Notes: generated from the letters alone by a model not told the origin. A stretch of DNA of 48,316 nt from an uncultured Oscillospiraceae bacterium (GCA_947629915.1 CANRFN010000032.1:1-48316); one strand, 5' to 3'. Shown: positions 25,504 to 33,374, counted from the first letter of the stretch. Made by a program: numbers and translations.

Positions 25504-26802
25504 ATGGAGAAATTCGCACCCGGCTTTCTCGTAGGCGCCGCCACCGCCGCCCACCAGGTAGAGGGCAACAACATCCACTCGGACTACTGGCTGCAGGAGC
25601 ACACGCCCCACACCAGCTTCACCGAGCCCAGCGGCATCGCCTGTGATCACTACAACCGCTATGAAGGGGACATCGCAATGCTGGCCAAGGCAGGCCTCAA
25701 CGCCTACCGGTTCTCCGTGGAGTGGGCCCGGATCGAGCCGGAGGAGGGCCGCTTCGATGAGAAGGAGATCGCCCACTATAAGGACGTGATCGCCTGCTGC
25801 AAAAAGCACGGCGTGGAGCCCGTAGTAACGCTCATGCACTTCACAAGCCCCGCCTGGCTCATCCGCAAGGGCGGCTGGGAGGCGGAGTCCACCATCGCGT
25901 ACTTCCGCCGCTATGCCGCCTATGTGACGGAGCAGCTGGGATCGGAGCTCCAGTACATCTGCACCATCAACGAGGCCAACATGGGACTGCAGCTGGCGGC
26001 CATCGCAAAGCGGTTCCAGATGATGGCAGAGCAGGCGGCCAAGAAAGCGGCCTCCGATGCCAAGTCCGCAGAGGGCACCGTGCAGGTGGGCATGAACTTC
26101 CAGAAGATGATGGAGAACATGAAGTACGCCGCCATGGAGAACACCGAGGCCTTTGGAACCCCGCAGCCCCAGATCTTCGTGTCCTCTCGCACCCCGGAGG
26201 GCGACATCCTGGTGATGCGGGCCCATCAGGCGGCAAAAGAGGCCATCAAGGCGGTGTATCCCGACATCAAAGTGGGGCTCACCCTCTCCCTTCACGACCA
26301 CCAGGCCCTCCCCGGCGGAGAGTCTTTCGCCAACGCCGCCTGGGATGAGGAGTTCACCCACTATCTCCCCTACCTCCAGGGCGATGACTTCCTGGGTGTG
26401 CAGAACTACACCCGCAGCCTGTATGGTCCCCAGGGACAGCTGCCCGCCCCCGAGGGCGCCGAGCTCACCCAAATGGACTACGAGTTCTATCCTCAGGCCC
26501 TGGAGCATGTAATCCGCAAGGTGGCAGAGGACTTCAAGGGCGAACTCATGGTGACGGAGAACGGTGTCGCCACCGCCGAAGACAGCCGCCGGGTGGCATT
26601 TATCGATGCCGCCGTGACCGGAGTCCAGCGCTGCATCGCAGACGGTCTCCCGGTGAAAGGCTACTTCTACTGGAGTCTCATGGACAACTTCGAGTGGCAG
26701 AAGGGCTATGCCATGCAGTTTGGCCTTGTGGCGGTGGACCGGAGCACCCAGCAGCGCACGCCCAAATCCAGTCTTGAATATTTGGGTTCTGCAGCAGGCT
26801 GA
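25504..26802 (+). CDS. GH1 beta-glucosidase/beta-galactosidase
   Basis: 432 residues, a single TIM barrel. FLVGAATAAHQVEGNN (residues 8-23) is the GH1 N-terminal signature. The acid/base Glu is in CTINEAN (about 160), where most family members have NEP. The nucleophile Glu is in VTENGVA (about 352), and WSLMDNFEW (about 390-398) contributes the aglycone and sugar-binding Trp and Glu. No signal peptide. AAAGGAG precedes the ATG. It is transcribed away from the symporter gene and is the last gene before the mobile-element region. Confidence 0.92.
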   Translation: MEKFAPGFLVGAATAAHQVEGNNIHSDYWLQEHTPHTSFTEPSGIACDHYNRYEGDIAMLAKAGLNAYRFSVEWARIEPEEGRFDEKEIAHYKDVIACCKKHGVEPVVTLMHFTSPAWLIRKGGWEAESTIAYFRRYAAYVTEQLGSELQYICTINEANMGLQLAAIAKRFQMMAEQAAKKAASDAKSAEGTVQVGMNFQKMMENMKYAAMENTEAFGTPQPQIFVSSRTPEGDILVMRAHQAAKEAIKAVYPDIKVGLTLSLHDHQALPGGESFANAAWDEEFTHYLPYLQGDDFLGVQNYTRSLYGPQGQLPAPEGAELTQMDYEFYPQALEHVIRKVAEDFKGELMVTENGVATAEDSRRVAFIDAAVTGVQRCIADGLPVKGYFYWSLMDNFEWQKGYAMQFGLVAVDRSTQQRTPKSSLEYLGSAAG

Positions 26803-26903
26803 TATTACTCTCTGGAATCAGCAAATTCAGACAGAGCCTGGCAAAACATCGCTCACCCACCCTATAGACACAGTCCGAGCCCCTTCATACCAAGAAAACA
26901 GTA

Positions 26904-26948
26904 TGAGGGCAGCGATTCCGGTGTTATAGACCTGAATCGCCGCCCTCA
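26904..26948 (+). terminator. Terminator-like hairpin after GH1
   Basis: Imperfect long stem: TGAGGGC (26904-26910) with GCCCTCA (26942-26948) and GCGATTC with GAATCGC inside, followed by a moderately T-rich tail. It lies about 100 bp past the GH1 stop. Confidence 0.65.
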
Positions 26949-27171
26949 GATTCTATCTTCATGTCGCTGCAGGGTTCAGCGGAGATGTACGGCCTGTGTC
27001 ATTGCCTGACCCGTGCTTCTCCTTGCACCTATTCTCTGTAAAGCAAAATCCCAATACAGTATATGCTGTATCAGTGATTTCCAGTCTCTCTGCTGCATCT
27101 ACACGGAAAGAGTCCGCACTACGGCTGCACATACAGAGATCCATCGGTACAGCATTCCTTTCAGCATAAGA
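26949..27171. other. Intergenic DNA up to the IS; no gene seen
   Basis: Only a small palindrome, ATACAGTATATGCTGTAT near 27053, stands out. The stretch ends at the CTAG target of the IS630-type element. Confidence 0.5.
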
Positions 27172-27174
27172 CTA

Positions 27175-27202
27175 GTAGAACGGCCGCTAATTGGCTGGCA
27201 TA
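27175..27202 (+). repeat. Left terminal inverted repeat of the IS630-type element
   Basis: Exact reverse complement of 29862-29889. The identity extends to 31 bp if the CTAG target is included. Confidence 0.95.
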
Positions 27203-27247
27203 CGCCGCTCCAGTCCTGTAAATAATCGGAAATAGCATATAATACCA

Positions 27248-27290
27248 TGTAAAAAAGAGGAAGCTCATACCGAGCTTCCTCTTTTTTACA
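27248..27290. terminator. Bidirectional terminator at the IS left end
   Basis: A perfect 19-bp stem (27248-27266 with 27272-27290) with A6 and T6 runs on opposite sides, so it stops transcripts from either direction. It probably insulates the transposition genes from outside promoters. Confidence 0.85.
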
Positions 27291-27353
27291 CTATAGATTC
27301 CAAATATTACCTTCTGTTTGTAAATAGACTCCCAAAATTACTAAATATTGGAG

Positions 27354-27382
27354 TTGACATCCAATCGTCTGAATGATACAAT
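27354..27382 (+). promoter_or_regulatory. Promoter of the IS genes
   Basis: TTGACA (27354-27359), exactly 17 bases, TACAAT (27377-27382). It lies 35 bp before the accessory gene. Confidence 0.85.
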
Positions 27383-27417
27383 GGGAGCCGATTTTCATGA
27401 GGTAGGGGTGAGAAGCG

Positions 27418-28232
27418 ATGAGAATCGACTATTACCACAATAAGAAGAACGGGAATACTTACGTATACCGCATATTCCGATATCGGAATATCTGGTATTA
27501 TACCGATATTCGAAATATGCCGATATTCTCCTAGACCCCTGTGAAATCAACAGAGATTTAGGAGAATATCGGTAAAATGTTTTCTACGATATTGCCTAGC
27601 CTGGAACTGAGAAATGTGATTCCATACAAAAGATGTGTGAATAAATAACCATTCTTAACTGCCGATGGCTCAGGATCAAACGATTTCTATATGATTGCAT
27701 TAGGAATCAAAGCTCATTGGCAGCACATTCTGTGATGGGAAATTGATTTAATCTAAACAACTAACTGGCCGTCCAAGACCTTGCAAGCTTGGACGGCCAG
27801 TTTCTGCTTTCATTCAAAAAAGATGTTTTGCCGATACTCTCTTAGATTTCCGTTGCTTTTCCGGAAGTTTAAGGCAGTATCGGCATAACCCTAATATCGG
27901 TATAATACCAGGCGGAGAGCTACTATGATCCTGCAAAGAAGCGATGCGGAACGCGGAGGAAACTCATAGGGAAGCTGGACGAACACGGTGAGGTGATACC
28001 AACAGGGAAGCGTGGGCGCCCACCAAAGCAATTGAGCATGGACGCCGAGAACGGTGCAAATCCTGCCCCAAGCATCATCAGCAGATCTGGCATATCCACA
28101 GAGGAAGTAGAGCAAGGTGACGATATTGCCATACTGCGTGCCGAGCTATCACGCCTCCAAATCGAGAACCTGGAGCTGCGGCGCATCATCAATTCTATTG
28201 CAAAAGCCGTATCCGGATACAGCAAACAGTGA
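27418..28232 (+). pseudogene. IS accessory gene (basic/coiled-coil protein), split by a MITE-like insertion
   Basis: The first part (27418-27469) encodes MRIDYYHNKKNGNTYVY. The frame resumes at 27910 with QAESYYDPAKKRCGTRRK and IGKLDEHGEVIPTGKRGRPPK, ending at 28232. Removing 27470-27909 leaves one ATACC and restores an unbroken 124-codon frame. The product has a GRPPK AT-hook-like motif followed by a predicted coiled coil (ILRAELSRLQIENLELRRII). The N-terminal style resembles the start of IS1634-type transposases. It would have been co-transcribed with the transposase. Its role in transposition is unknown. Confidence 0.75.
27470..27904. mobile_element. MITE-like non-coding insertion inside the IS accessory gene
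   Basis: About 435 bp with no gene, flanked by 5-bp direct repeats ATACC (27465-27469 and 27905-27909). Near the ends lie a perfect 17-bp inverted repeat (27494-27510 with 27893-27909) and several CCGATA motifs. Each end also has a subterminal hairpin: CCGATATTCTCCTA with TAGGAGAATATCGG near 27519-27573, and TGCCGATACT with AGTATCGGCA near 27830-27885. A central 13-bp stem, CTGGCCGTCCAAG with CTTGGACGGCCAG, lies near 27765-27801. Confidence 0.75.
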
Positions 28233-28249
28233 GGTAGCAGACAACAAAA

Positions 28250-28282
28250 CGCCCCGTCCCAGCTGATATCTGGGACGGGGCG
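28250..28282 (+). terminator. Hairpin between IS accessory gene and transposase
   Basis: CGCCCCGTCCCAG (28250-28262), loop of 7, CTGGGACGGGGCG (28270-28282); a perfect 13-bp stem. It lacks a T run, so it may attenuate rather than terminate transcription into the transposase. Confidence 0.6.
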
Positions 28283-28432
28283 CCGAAAGAGAATTGATTC
28301 AAGACGTGCAATCAAGCCAATCATGCAGAAGTACAAAATTTACTTGTGTTTTGATGTTTTTTGCTCGTTATACGCCGAAATTGTTCGAAAAATCTTGGGC
28401 CGATGTTACACAGTATATAGGGAGTGTTTGCA

Positions 28433-29827
28433 ATGCCAGCACCTGTTAGAGTCGAATTTCCCCAAGAGGATATTGATGCCCTTCTGAAGATATCCAAATC
28501 CCGGACCATTGGAACCAGCTATGTGGATCGGGCACGTATACTGCTACGAAAGGCTGACGGCCTTTCAAACAATGCCATTGCAGAAGAATTGCAGTTCAAC
28601 CCCAAGACTGTCGCTTTGTGGGTAAACCGCTATACCAATCGGTCTGAGGGTGCTTCAATGTTAGAGATCCTTCGCGATGCAAAAGGCCGCGGCCGCAAAC
28701 CGAAAATCAAGGGAGGGGCCCGAATTGCTGTTACAACCATCGCATGTACGGATCCGAAAGGGTTAGGGTACCCCGAAGAACTGTGGTCGAAGCGCTTGCT
28801 TGCTAAAGCCCTTCGGGAAAATGCAGAGAAGTTAGGATTTAGCAGTCTATCAACTATTTGCGCGACTACGGCCTACAAGATTCTGAAGGAGTCTGATGTC
28901 CAGCCCTGGCGCGTCCAGTATTACTGTGAGAAACGAGATCCCGATTTCGATAGCAAAATGAACAATGTTCTTGCACTATACAGAGTCATTTCTCAGCAGT
29001 TTACTTGGGATTTCATCAAAAAAGTCTGGCGTTACACTCCCGATGGGCAGCTACAGGGAATCCGTGTGTTGTCATTAGATGAGAAGCCCGGCATACAAGT
29101 TCTCAGTTCTACGTCACCCGTCCAAAACCCTGTCCCGGTTGTACTCCCCGGCAGTGGCACCGAGCTTCAGGTTGCTGCCAACAGCGTGGCTGACTTAAAG
29201 ACACTCCTCCAAAAGGCAGTGACCGTCACGAAGTTTGACCCCAAGCTGTATATCCCCGTGAGACGCAAATCCAAGCAAGCATCTTATGGCTTGGGAACCG
29301 GGTTCGTAAGGAGCAGGCGTTCCCTCAGGAGAACTAAGAAAAAGGACTACGAGTACAAGCGCCATGGAACTGTTTCACTTATCGGTGCTATGGATCTGGT
29401 GACTGGACACGTCTTTGGTGATGTTACGGAATCGCACAACAGCGAGGCATTTATTGCTTTTTTGATGAAGATTGATGCATATTACCCAAAAGAAGACAAA
29501 ATCATTATTGTTTTGGACAATCTCAAGGTCCATTCTTCCAAGAGAACCCGAGAGTATCTCGCCACTGTTCCTGGACGGTTTGAATTTCTCTTTACCCCTA
29601 AGCACGGTTCCTGGCTTAACATGATCGAGGGGTTCTTTGGAAAGCTCAGCAGGCAGTTATTGCGTGGCATCAATGCCAGCAGTAAGGACGAGATTACCTC
29701 CCGCATCCTGAAGTACCTGGACCAGGTCAACGAGAATCCAGTAGTGCACCACTGGACTTGGGGGCTCGATGATCTCGACCCCACGTTATCCTATAAGACT
29801 GTTACTCTTCTTGAGGATATGGGTTGA
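28433..29827 (+). CDS. IS630-family transposase
   Basis: 464 residues. An N-terminal helix-turn-helix (LSNNAIAEELQFNPKTVALW, about residues 45-64) is followed by a linker and the DDE domain: first Asp in VLSLDEKPGIQ (~217), second Asp in IIIVLDNLKVH (~363), Glu in PKHGSWLNMIEGFF (~400). Family text such as EYKRHGTVSL is present. The gap between the first two Asp residues holds a ~60-residue insertion, from about SSTSPVQNPV to RRTKKKD, that is absent from typical IS630 proteins and accounts for the larger size. ATG at 28433 with GGGAG upstream; a GTG three codons earlier is possible. The gene looks intact. Confidence 0.93.
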   Translation: MPAPVRVEFPQEDIDALLKISKSRTIGTSYVDRARILLRKADGLSNNAIAEELQFNPKTVALWVNRYTNRSEGASMLEILRDAKGRGRKPKIKGGARIAVTTIACTDPKGLGYPEELWSKRLLAKALRENAEKLGFSSLSTICATTAYKILKESDVQPWRVQYYCEKRDPDFDSKMNNVLALYRVISQQFTWDFIKKVWRYTPDGQLQGIRVLSLDEKPGIQVLSSTSPVQNPVPVVLPGSGTELQVAANSVADLKTLLQKAVTVTKFDPKLYIPVRRKSKQASYGLGTGFVRSRRSLRRTKKKDYEYKRHGTVSLIGAMDLVTGHVFGDVTESHNSEAFIAFLMKIDAYYPKEDKIIIVLDNLKVHSSKRTREYLATVPGRFEFLFTPKHGSWLNMIEGFFGKLSRQLLRGINASSKDEITSRILKYLDQVNENPVVHHWTWGLDDLDPTLSYKTVTLLEDMG

Positions 29828-29861
29828 TTTTACTTAGTTTGAAGTTATGAGAACAATTGGG

Positions 29862-29889
29862 TATGCCAGCCAATTAGCGGCCGTTCTAC
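29862..29889 (-). repeat. Right terminal inverted repeat of the IS630-type element
   Basis: Exact reverse complement of 27175-27202. An 11-bp stem (29891-29901 with 29908-29918) begins right at the target site, so the IS inserted at the foot of a hairpin. Confidence 0.95.
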
Positions 29890-29918
29890 TAGGGGGATGT
29901 GCCGAAACACATCCCCCT

Positions 29919-30240
29919 CTACCGCGGCCAGTCTACTCAGTTGTCTGTGCTTAGATATCTGAGTATTCCAGCAGCACCAAAGCACTGGTGCTTCGGGTTT
30001 CCCGCAACGCGTGCGTATGAGAGCACCAACAGGCGTGCCCGCCTAGTTCGCGAGACTCCCGGCTGAACCCATCCAGCCGAGGACTGAGCAACAACTCGTG
30101 ATATTCACCGGTATCAACGCAGCGCTTTTGGCACAGCAATCCGCCGATGTGAGCCTTTGTCGGCCTTGGTGGACGCATCACGACTACGTCCGGCCTAGCA
30201 TGTGCTGGGGTAATTTGGAAATCAGATCTCGCAAAAAATG
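29919..30240. other. Intergenic DNA right of the IS; nothing recognised
   Basis: A minus-strand frame (30256-29951) is open but has no ribosome site or family motif. No RNA family was recognised. Confidence 0.45.
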
Positions 30241-30244
30241 GGTA

Positions 30245-30273
30245 TTGACAGGTCACTCCGAAAGTGCTATCAT
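30245..30273 (+). promoter_or_regulatory. Promoter of putative small RNA copy 1
   Basis: TTGACA (30245-30250), 17 bases, TATCAT (30268-30273). The bases AGTGC just before the -10 box recur at copy 2. Confidence 0.85.
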
Positions 30274-30279
30274 GTGTGG

Positions 30280-30364
30280 CGTAGGGAACGAGCTATCACA
30301 AAAAGTCGTGATAGTTCACTTCTGAGGAGCCGTCTGTGCATCCAGACGGCTCCATTTTCTTTCC
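30280..30364 (+). ncRNA. Putative ~80 nt small RNA, copy 1
   Basis: Starts about seven bases after a consensus promoter. Hairpin 1 is CTATCAC/GTGATAG, extended by a G-U pair to ten pairs. Hairpin 2 is a terminator: GGAGCCGTCTG (30326-30336), loop of 6, CAGACGGCTCC (30343-30353), then ATTTTCTTTCC. No ribosome site or useful frame lies inside. The related copy at 42360 shares the promoter layout, the hairpin 1 core and the whole 3' arm of hairpin 2. Function unknown. Confidence 0.7.
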
Positions 30365-30384
30365 TATTTTGATACAATGCCGTG

Positions 30385-30486
30385 TGTACAAAACAGTCAA
30401 AAAGTTCTAAATATCGCGCAAAAAGGGGTTTTCACTAACTTCTGAGCAAAGTCAGAAGCTGCAAAGCCCCTATTTATTTTGTTTTT
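30385..30486 (+). ncRNA. Possible second structured transcript ending in a terminator
   Basis: Nested stems GGGGTTT (30425-30431) with AAAGCCCC (30463-30470) and CTTCTGA (30439-30445) with TCAGAAG (30452-30458), followed by TATTTATTTTGTTTTT. A TACAAT box at ~30372-30377 could start it but has no good -35 box. It may simply be a back-up terminator of the small RNA. Confidence 0.4.
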
Positions 30487-30570
30487 GCGCACCAGATTGG
30501 TTAAACCACTACGGCCCTAGCATCCCCGCTGCAAGTCTGTACTCTGGAATAATTAAAATGTGTAGAAACG

Positions 30571-30756
30571 TTAGAAGGTTGGGCATAAGTCCTGATAACC
30601 AACCTGAAAGGCGTTCTCCGTTTCTGGCACTGTACTACCAGTGGACAGCAACTTCGCATATTGTTCGCTGGCTCGGTTGATGGCAATAAGCATCGCCTTG
30701 TCTCTGAGCACAAACAGAAGATCAAGGAGAGCTTCCGCCTCATACTGCCCATACAA
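30571..30756 (-). CDS. Short orphan frame, probably a gene fragment
   Basis: 61 codons from TTG. The frame is open about 21 codons further upstream to a stop but has no ATG. The peptide (LYGQYEAEALLDLLFVLRD and RASEQYAKLLSTGSTVPETE) has a protein-like composition with an amphipathic helix, unlike the junk frames around it. No family recognised and no ribosome site. Likely the 3' remnant of a gene. Confidence 0.3.
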   Translation of the reverse strand: MYGQYEAEALLDLLFVLRDKAMLIAINRASEQYAKLLSTGSTVPETENAFQVGYQDLCPTF

Positions 30757-30960
30757 ATGTACACCAGGTCCCGGGATTCCTCCCGTGGTCTGGCGTACAA
30801 TGCTATTTTGAATGGCTCAGGGCACAATGAGAATCACTTAGGCCAGATAGGTGGGGACTGTCCTGGTTGTATCTGAAGCAACCTGCGGTGCAACGTACTC
30901 TAGCTGGACTTTCTCTGTGCTGTTTGAGTGATTGCGATTGGTTCGGGTGCAGACTGCCGA

Positions 30961-31245
30961 CTATACTGGGTTGAACCAGTTCAGGAGGGAGGGATCGGAG
31001 TCCAGAAGGTACAATAACCGTCTGGCCGGACCAGCCGGTTCATTGCCACCAGCTTCCCATGCCTTAACCGTGCGAGGAGACACTCCAATCACATTGGCTA
31101 GGCCTTTCTGAGAAAGATTTAGTGATTTTCTGGTTCGGGTGACATCCATGGCCTTGTACACGGGTACAGGGCTTTTCCGAAAGACTACACGGCAACGAGA
31201 AGTGTCTCCATGTGCAAATGCCACAGCCTCTCTCGCACTCTCCAT
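30961..31245 (-). CDS. HigA/XRE-family antitoxin
   Basis: 94 residues with a C-terminal Cro/C1 helix-turn-helix: DVTRTRKSLNLSQKGLANVIGV then SPRTVKAWEAGGNEPAGPARRLLYLL, the standard HigA-type layout. The coordinates use ATG at 31245, which has no ribosome site. In the same frame, ATA at 31272-31270 lies eight bases after AAGGAGG, and the codons from there (IEDIYFNELMES) look like the usual antitoxin N-terminus. The start codon may therefore have mutated from ATG. It directly follows the toxin frame, as in HigBA operons. Confidence 0.75.
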   Translation of the reverse strand: MESAREAVAFAHGDTSRCRVVFRKSPVPVYKAMDVTRTRKSLNLSQKGLANVIGVSPRTVKAWEAGGNEPAGPARRLLYLLDSDPSLLNWFNPV

Positions 31246-31275
31246 GAGCTCATTGAAGTAGATATCCTCTATAGA

Positions 31276-31551
31276 TCATTCCTCCTTGATCGACTTGACA
31301 ATTTGCCTAAACAATTGCTTCTGCTTCATGGTCAAATCGGCCTGCACATTCTTCGAATAGGCCATCAATAAATAGATCTTCTCACGAACGACAACATCGA
31401 CATAGATCACCCGACCTCCGCCAGACTTTCCGTGTCCCTTCAAAGGGATGCGGATTTTTCGGGCTCCTGCCGAAGTCGTCACTTCCGCCAACTTTTATGC
31501 TGCTGCCACAAAGGTCTTCGCGATCTCAAGAAAAGTGTTGATCGGAATCAT
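31276..31551 (-). pseudogene. HigB/RelE-like toxin, apparently inactivated
   Basis: The conserved C-terminal half is present: ARKIRIPLKGHGKSGGGRVIY, REKIYLLMAYSKN and DLTMKQKQLFRQIVKSIKEE, as in HigB/RelE toxins. The N-terminal part begins at ATG 31551 (MIPINTFLEIAKTFVAAA) and hits an in-frame TAA after 18 codons. Only a TTG at 31491 could restart. Roughly 40 residues of the usual N-terminal half seem absent. Followed by the antitoxin frame. Probably dead, but a TTG-started 71-residue product cannot be excluded. Confidence 0.65.
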
Positions 31552-31599
31552 AGCATACACCGTTCAATAAATTCGAATAAATCTCCTAAGAGATAAATT

Positions 31600-31821
31600 C
31601 TCATTCACCCCGAACGGTTAGGGCTTGGTAGTCTTTCTACCTTGGGGCTCACTTATCTCGACATTCTCCTGAAGTCCAAGTCCTGGCACACCCGTGCCAG
31701 GTTGAAGCATCAGGGGAGTACATGTCTACATCCGATTGCCCAGTGGATATCCCTGATACTAAATAGACCGCATATCTCTTGGAACGTAGTCTGCGACATC
31801 AGGGCCGGAATAAAATCAATA
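31600..31821 (-). ncRNA. Candidate omega/reRNA region at the tnpB 3' end
   Basis: 222 bases after the tnpB stop contain stacked hairpins: CCTGGCAC/GTGCCAGG (31682-31701) and GGTAG/CTACC (31627-31641). They end in a conserved-looking GTTCGGGGTGAATGAG at the presumed element boundary. TnpB guide RNAs are encoded in just this place, with the guide read from the flank beyond 31600. Assignment is by position; no family model was run. Confidence 0.5.
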
Positions 31822-33201
31822 TTAGTCTTTAAATCCTTGCCCACGCCGCGCAATTACCAGCGCAGCAGCTCTATGTACAGTCATTTTTCTAGGTCCAGCA
31901 TATTTCTCTTTGCCAATCTTGCTCGTGTAAGCGGGGTTAACTTTCTTCAATACGACACCATACTTGTCGCACAGATTTTCCATCCAGAAGGTATATCTGC
32001 TATAGTCGAACGCATGAATCATCTTATTGTATTGTTTCCCTCTTTTGCGCTTTCTGGGGAGAGTCTTCGACTTTTTCTTCGTGAAATTAAGGTCCTCGAT
32101 GATAATATCTTTCTGATGTTTCAAGGCGAGACGGACCAATTTACTTACCTTTTCTTTGAGCTCAGTCTCGGCCTTACCTCCTCCGCCATGGAATTCCAAA
32201 GGAATACGGTCAGCAGAGATCATATTGCCGTTGTAGTCAGTTTCGGCGACTTCCAGGAAGCCGTTGTTGTAGTCAACACCATAGACACCAATCACCCGGA
32301 AGGTCTGGATACGCACTTCCATGCTGAACATAGCTGTCAGATACCATCTATTCTTCTTTCGGGAGATCCGATATGTAATAGGTTGGTGATTCTGAATTGC
32401 AGTCTGTAGTTCATCCTGCATATAAGGAAAGACAACGTTCTTAAGAATAAGAGTGGTGTTGCTTCTACTTCTATTGTCTCCATCGCGATACGGTTTATCT
32501 TTCAGAAGAAACATTGTGAAATTTTTGGAAGTAGCATCAAAGCGCAATTGAAGAATCTGATTTCCATACTTTTCGTTGCCAGCACCTAAGAAGGAAATCC
32601 CGGAATCACGTTTCTTTACAAACGCGTTATGCCAGCCCTCATGGGAACGAAAACCATTCTCTTCGAGCCTATATTGCTTGGAGAAGAAGTCTTTCGAGCC
32701 AAAACACATAGAGACCTTTTTCTCTTCAATTTGCTTCTCCAAATTAGCCTTTTTCTGTTTCAAGCGATTCTTTTTGTTTTTCAGGTGATACAGAGATTGT
32801 TTGGCGGTACGATACTTTTGCAGTTCTTCTTCCGTAAGGCTATTCGCAGCAGCTTTTGGCTTCATTTCATTCACGATCTGCTGCTGATCTTCGATCTTAT
32901 CCTCTACAGCATCCAGCTTGCCGGAGACCTCCTGCAATTCGGTATTCTTCAATTCCAGATATGCTTTGATCCGTCCTTGCATATCATAGAAAATAGAGTT
33001 TGCTGTACGTTTCAGCACCCCATGTTGTTGCATAACTTCTGAAATAAATTTAGACTGTCTTGTGTTGTCAAGCACTCCATGCTTTAGTGCTTGAAATACA
33101 TCTCTTTGTACTTCACAGTAAGAGGGAAGGTATTCAGACAGGTAAGAGTTCATCTCTTCTGAAACTGGAAGACATGTAGAAACAGCATACATACGGCTCA
33201 T
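31822..33201 (-). CDS. TnpB-related protein (IS200/IS605 accessory, variant RuvC)
   Basis: 459 residues. The N-terminal half has a long coiled coil (about 85-160, ending KKANLEKQIEEKK) and SMCFGSKDFFSKQY. The RuvC-like part has motif I GVYGVDYNNGF with Asp (about 308) and motif II DIIIEDLNF with Glu (about 370). At motif III the text is KMTVHRAAALVIARRG, where canonical TnpB has DxNAA, so the third catalytic Asp is missing. The Cys4 zinc finger is also absent, with VNPAYTSKIG in its place. The same pattern marks the TnpB-related subfamily known from clostridia. GGGAGG precedes the ATG at 33201. Whether it cuts DNA is uncertain. Confidence 0.85.
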   Translation of the reverse strand: MSRMYAVSTCLPVSEEMNSYLSEYLPSYCEVQRDVFQALKHGVLDNTRQSKFISEVMQQHGVLKRTANSIFYDMQGRIKAYLELKNTELQEVSGKLDAVEDKIEDQQQIVNEMKPKAAANSLTEEELQKYRTAKQSLYHLKNKKNRLKQKKANLEKQIEEKKVSMCFGSKDFFSKQYRLEENGFRSHEGWHNAFVKKRDSGISFLGAGNEKYGNQILQLRFDATSKNFTMFLLKDKPYRDGDNRSRSNTTLILKNVVFPYMQDELQTAIQNHQPITYRISRKKNRWYLTAMFSMEVRIQTFRVIGVYGVDYNNGFLEVAETDYNGNMISADRIPLEFHGGGGKAETELKEKVSKLVRLALKHQKDIIIEDLNFTKKKSKTLPRKRKRGKQYNKMIHAFDYSRYTFWMENLCDKYGVVLKKVNPAYTSKIGKEKYAGPRKMTVHRAAALVIARRGQGFKD

Positions 33202-33345
33202 AGTATCACCTCCCACTATTTAATACGGAAAGCAGCCTGACATTTGAGGGGTGCGGGCCACAACCGTCCTGTACATGGACTGACTCTCAGCTCACACCGG
33301 CTAATGGCGTCATGCAGGCTCAGCTCACTCTTCCTTCCAGGCAGT

Positions 33346-33374
33346 AGTATAAACCATTACAAGCAGAATGTCAA
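33346..33374 (-). promoter_or_regulatory. tnpB promoter
   Basis: Minus strand TTGACA (33374-33369), 17 bases, TATACT (33351-33346). It leaves a leader of ~140 nt before the start codon containing the direct repeat GTGAGCTGAG and a GTCC/GGAC hairpin. Confidence 0.8.

Larger units (their letters stand above)
27175..29889 (+). mobile_element. IS630-family insertion sequence with accessory gene and nested insertion
   Basis: Bounded by perfect 28-bp inverted repeats (27175-27202 and 29862-29889, outer end GTAGAACGGCCGC). Both ends sit in CTAG (27172-27175 and 29889-29892) with TA as the duplicated target, the classic IS630 signature. The element is 2,715 bp, large for the family. It carries a shielding terminator, its own consensus promoter, a small accessory gene split by a MITE-like insertion, a second terminator and the transposase. 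Without the nested insert it would be about 2.28 kb. Confidence 0.92.

Noticed and set aside
29951..30256. 101-codon minus-strand frame right of the IS
   Set aside because: No ribosome site, odd composition rich in His, Cys and Arg, and no motif; treated as chance.
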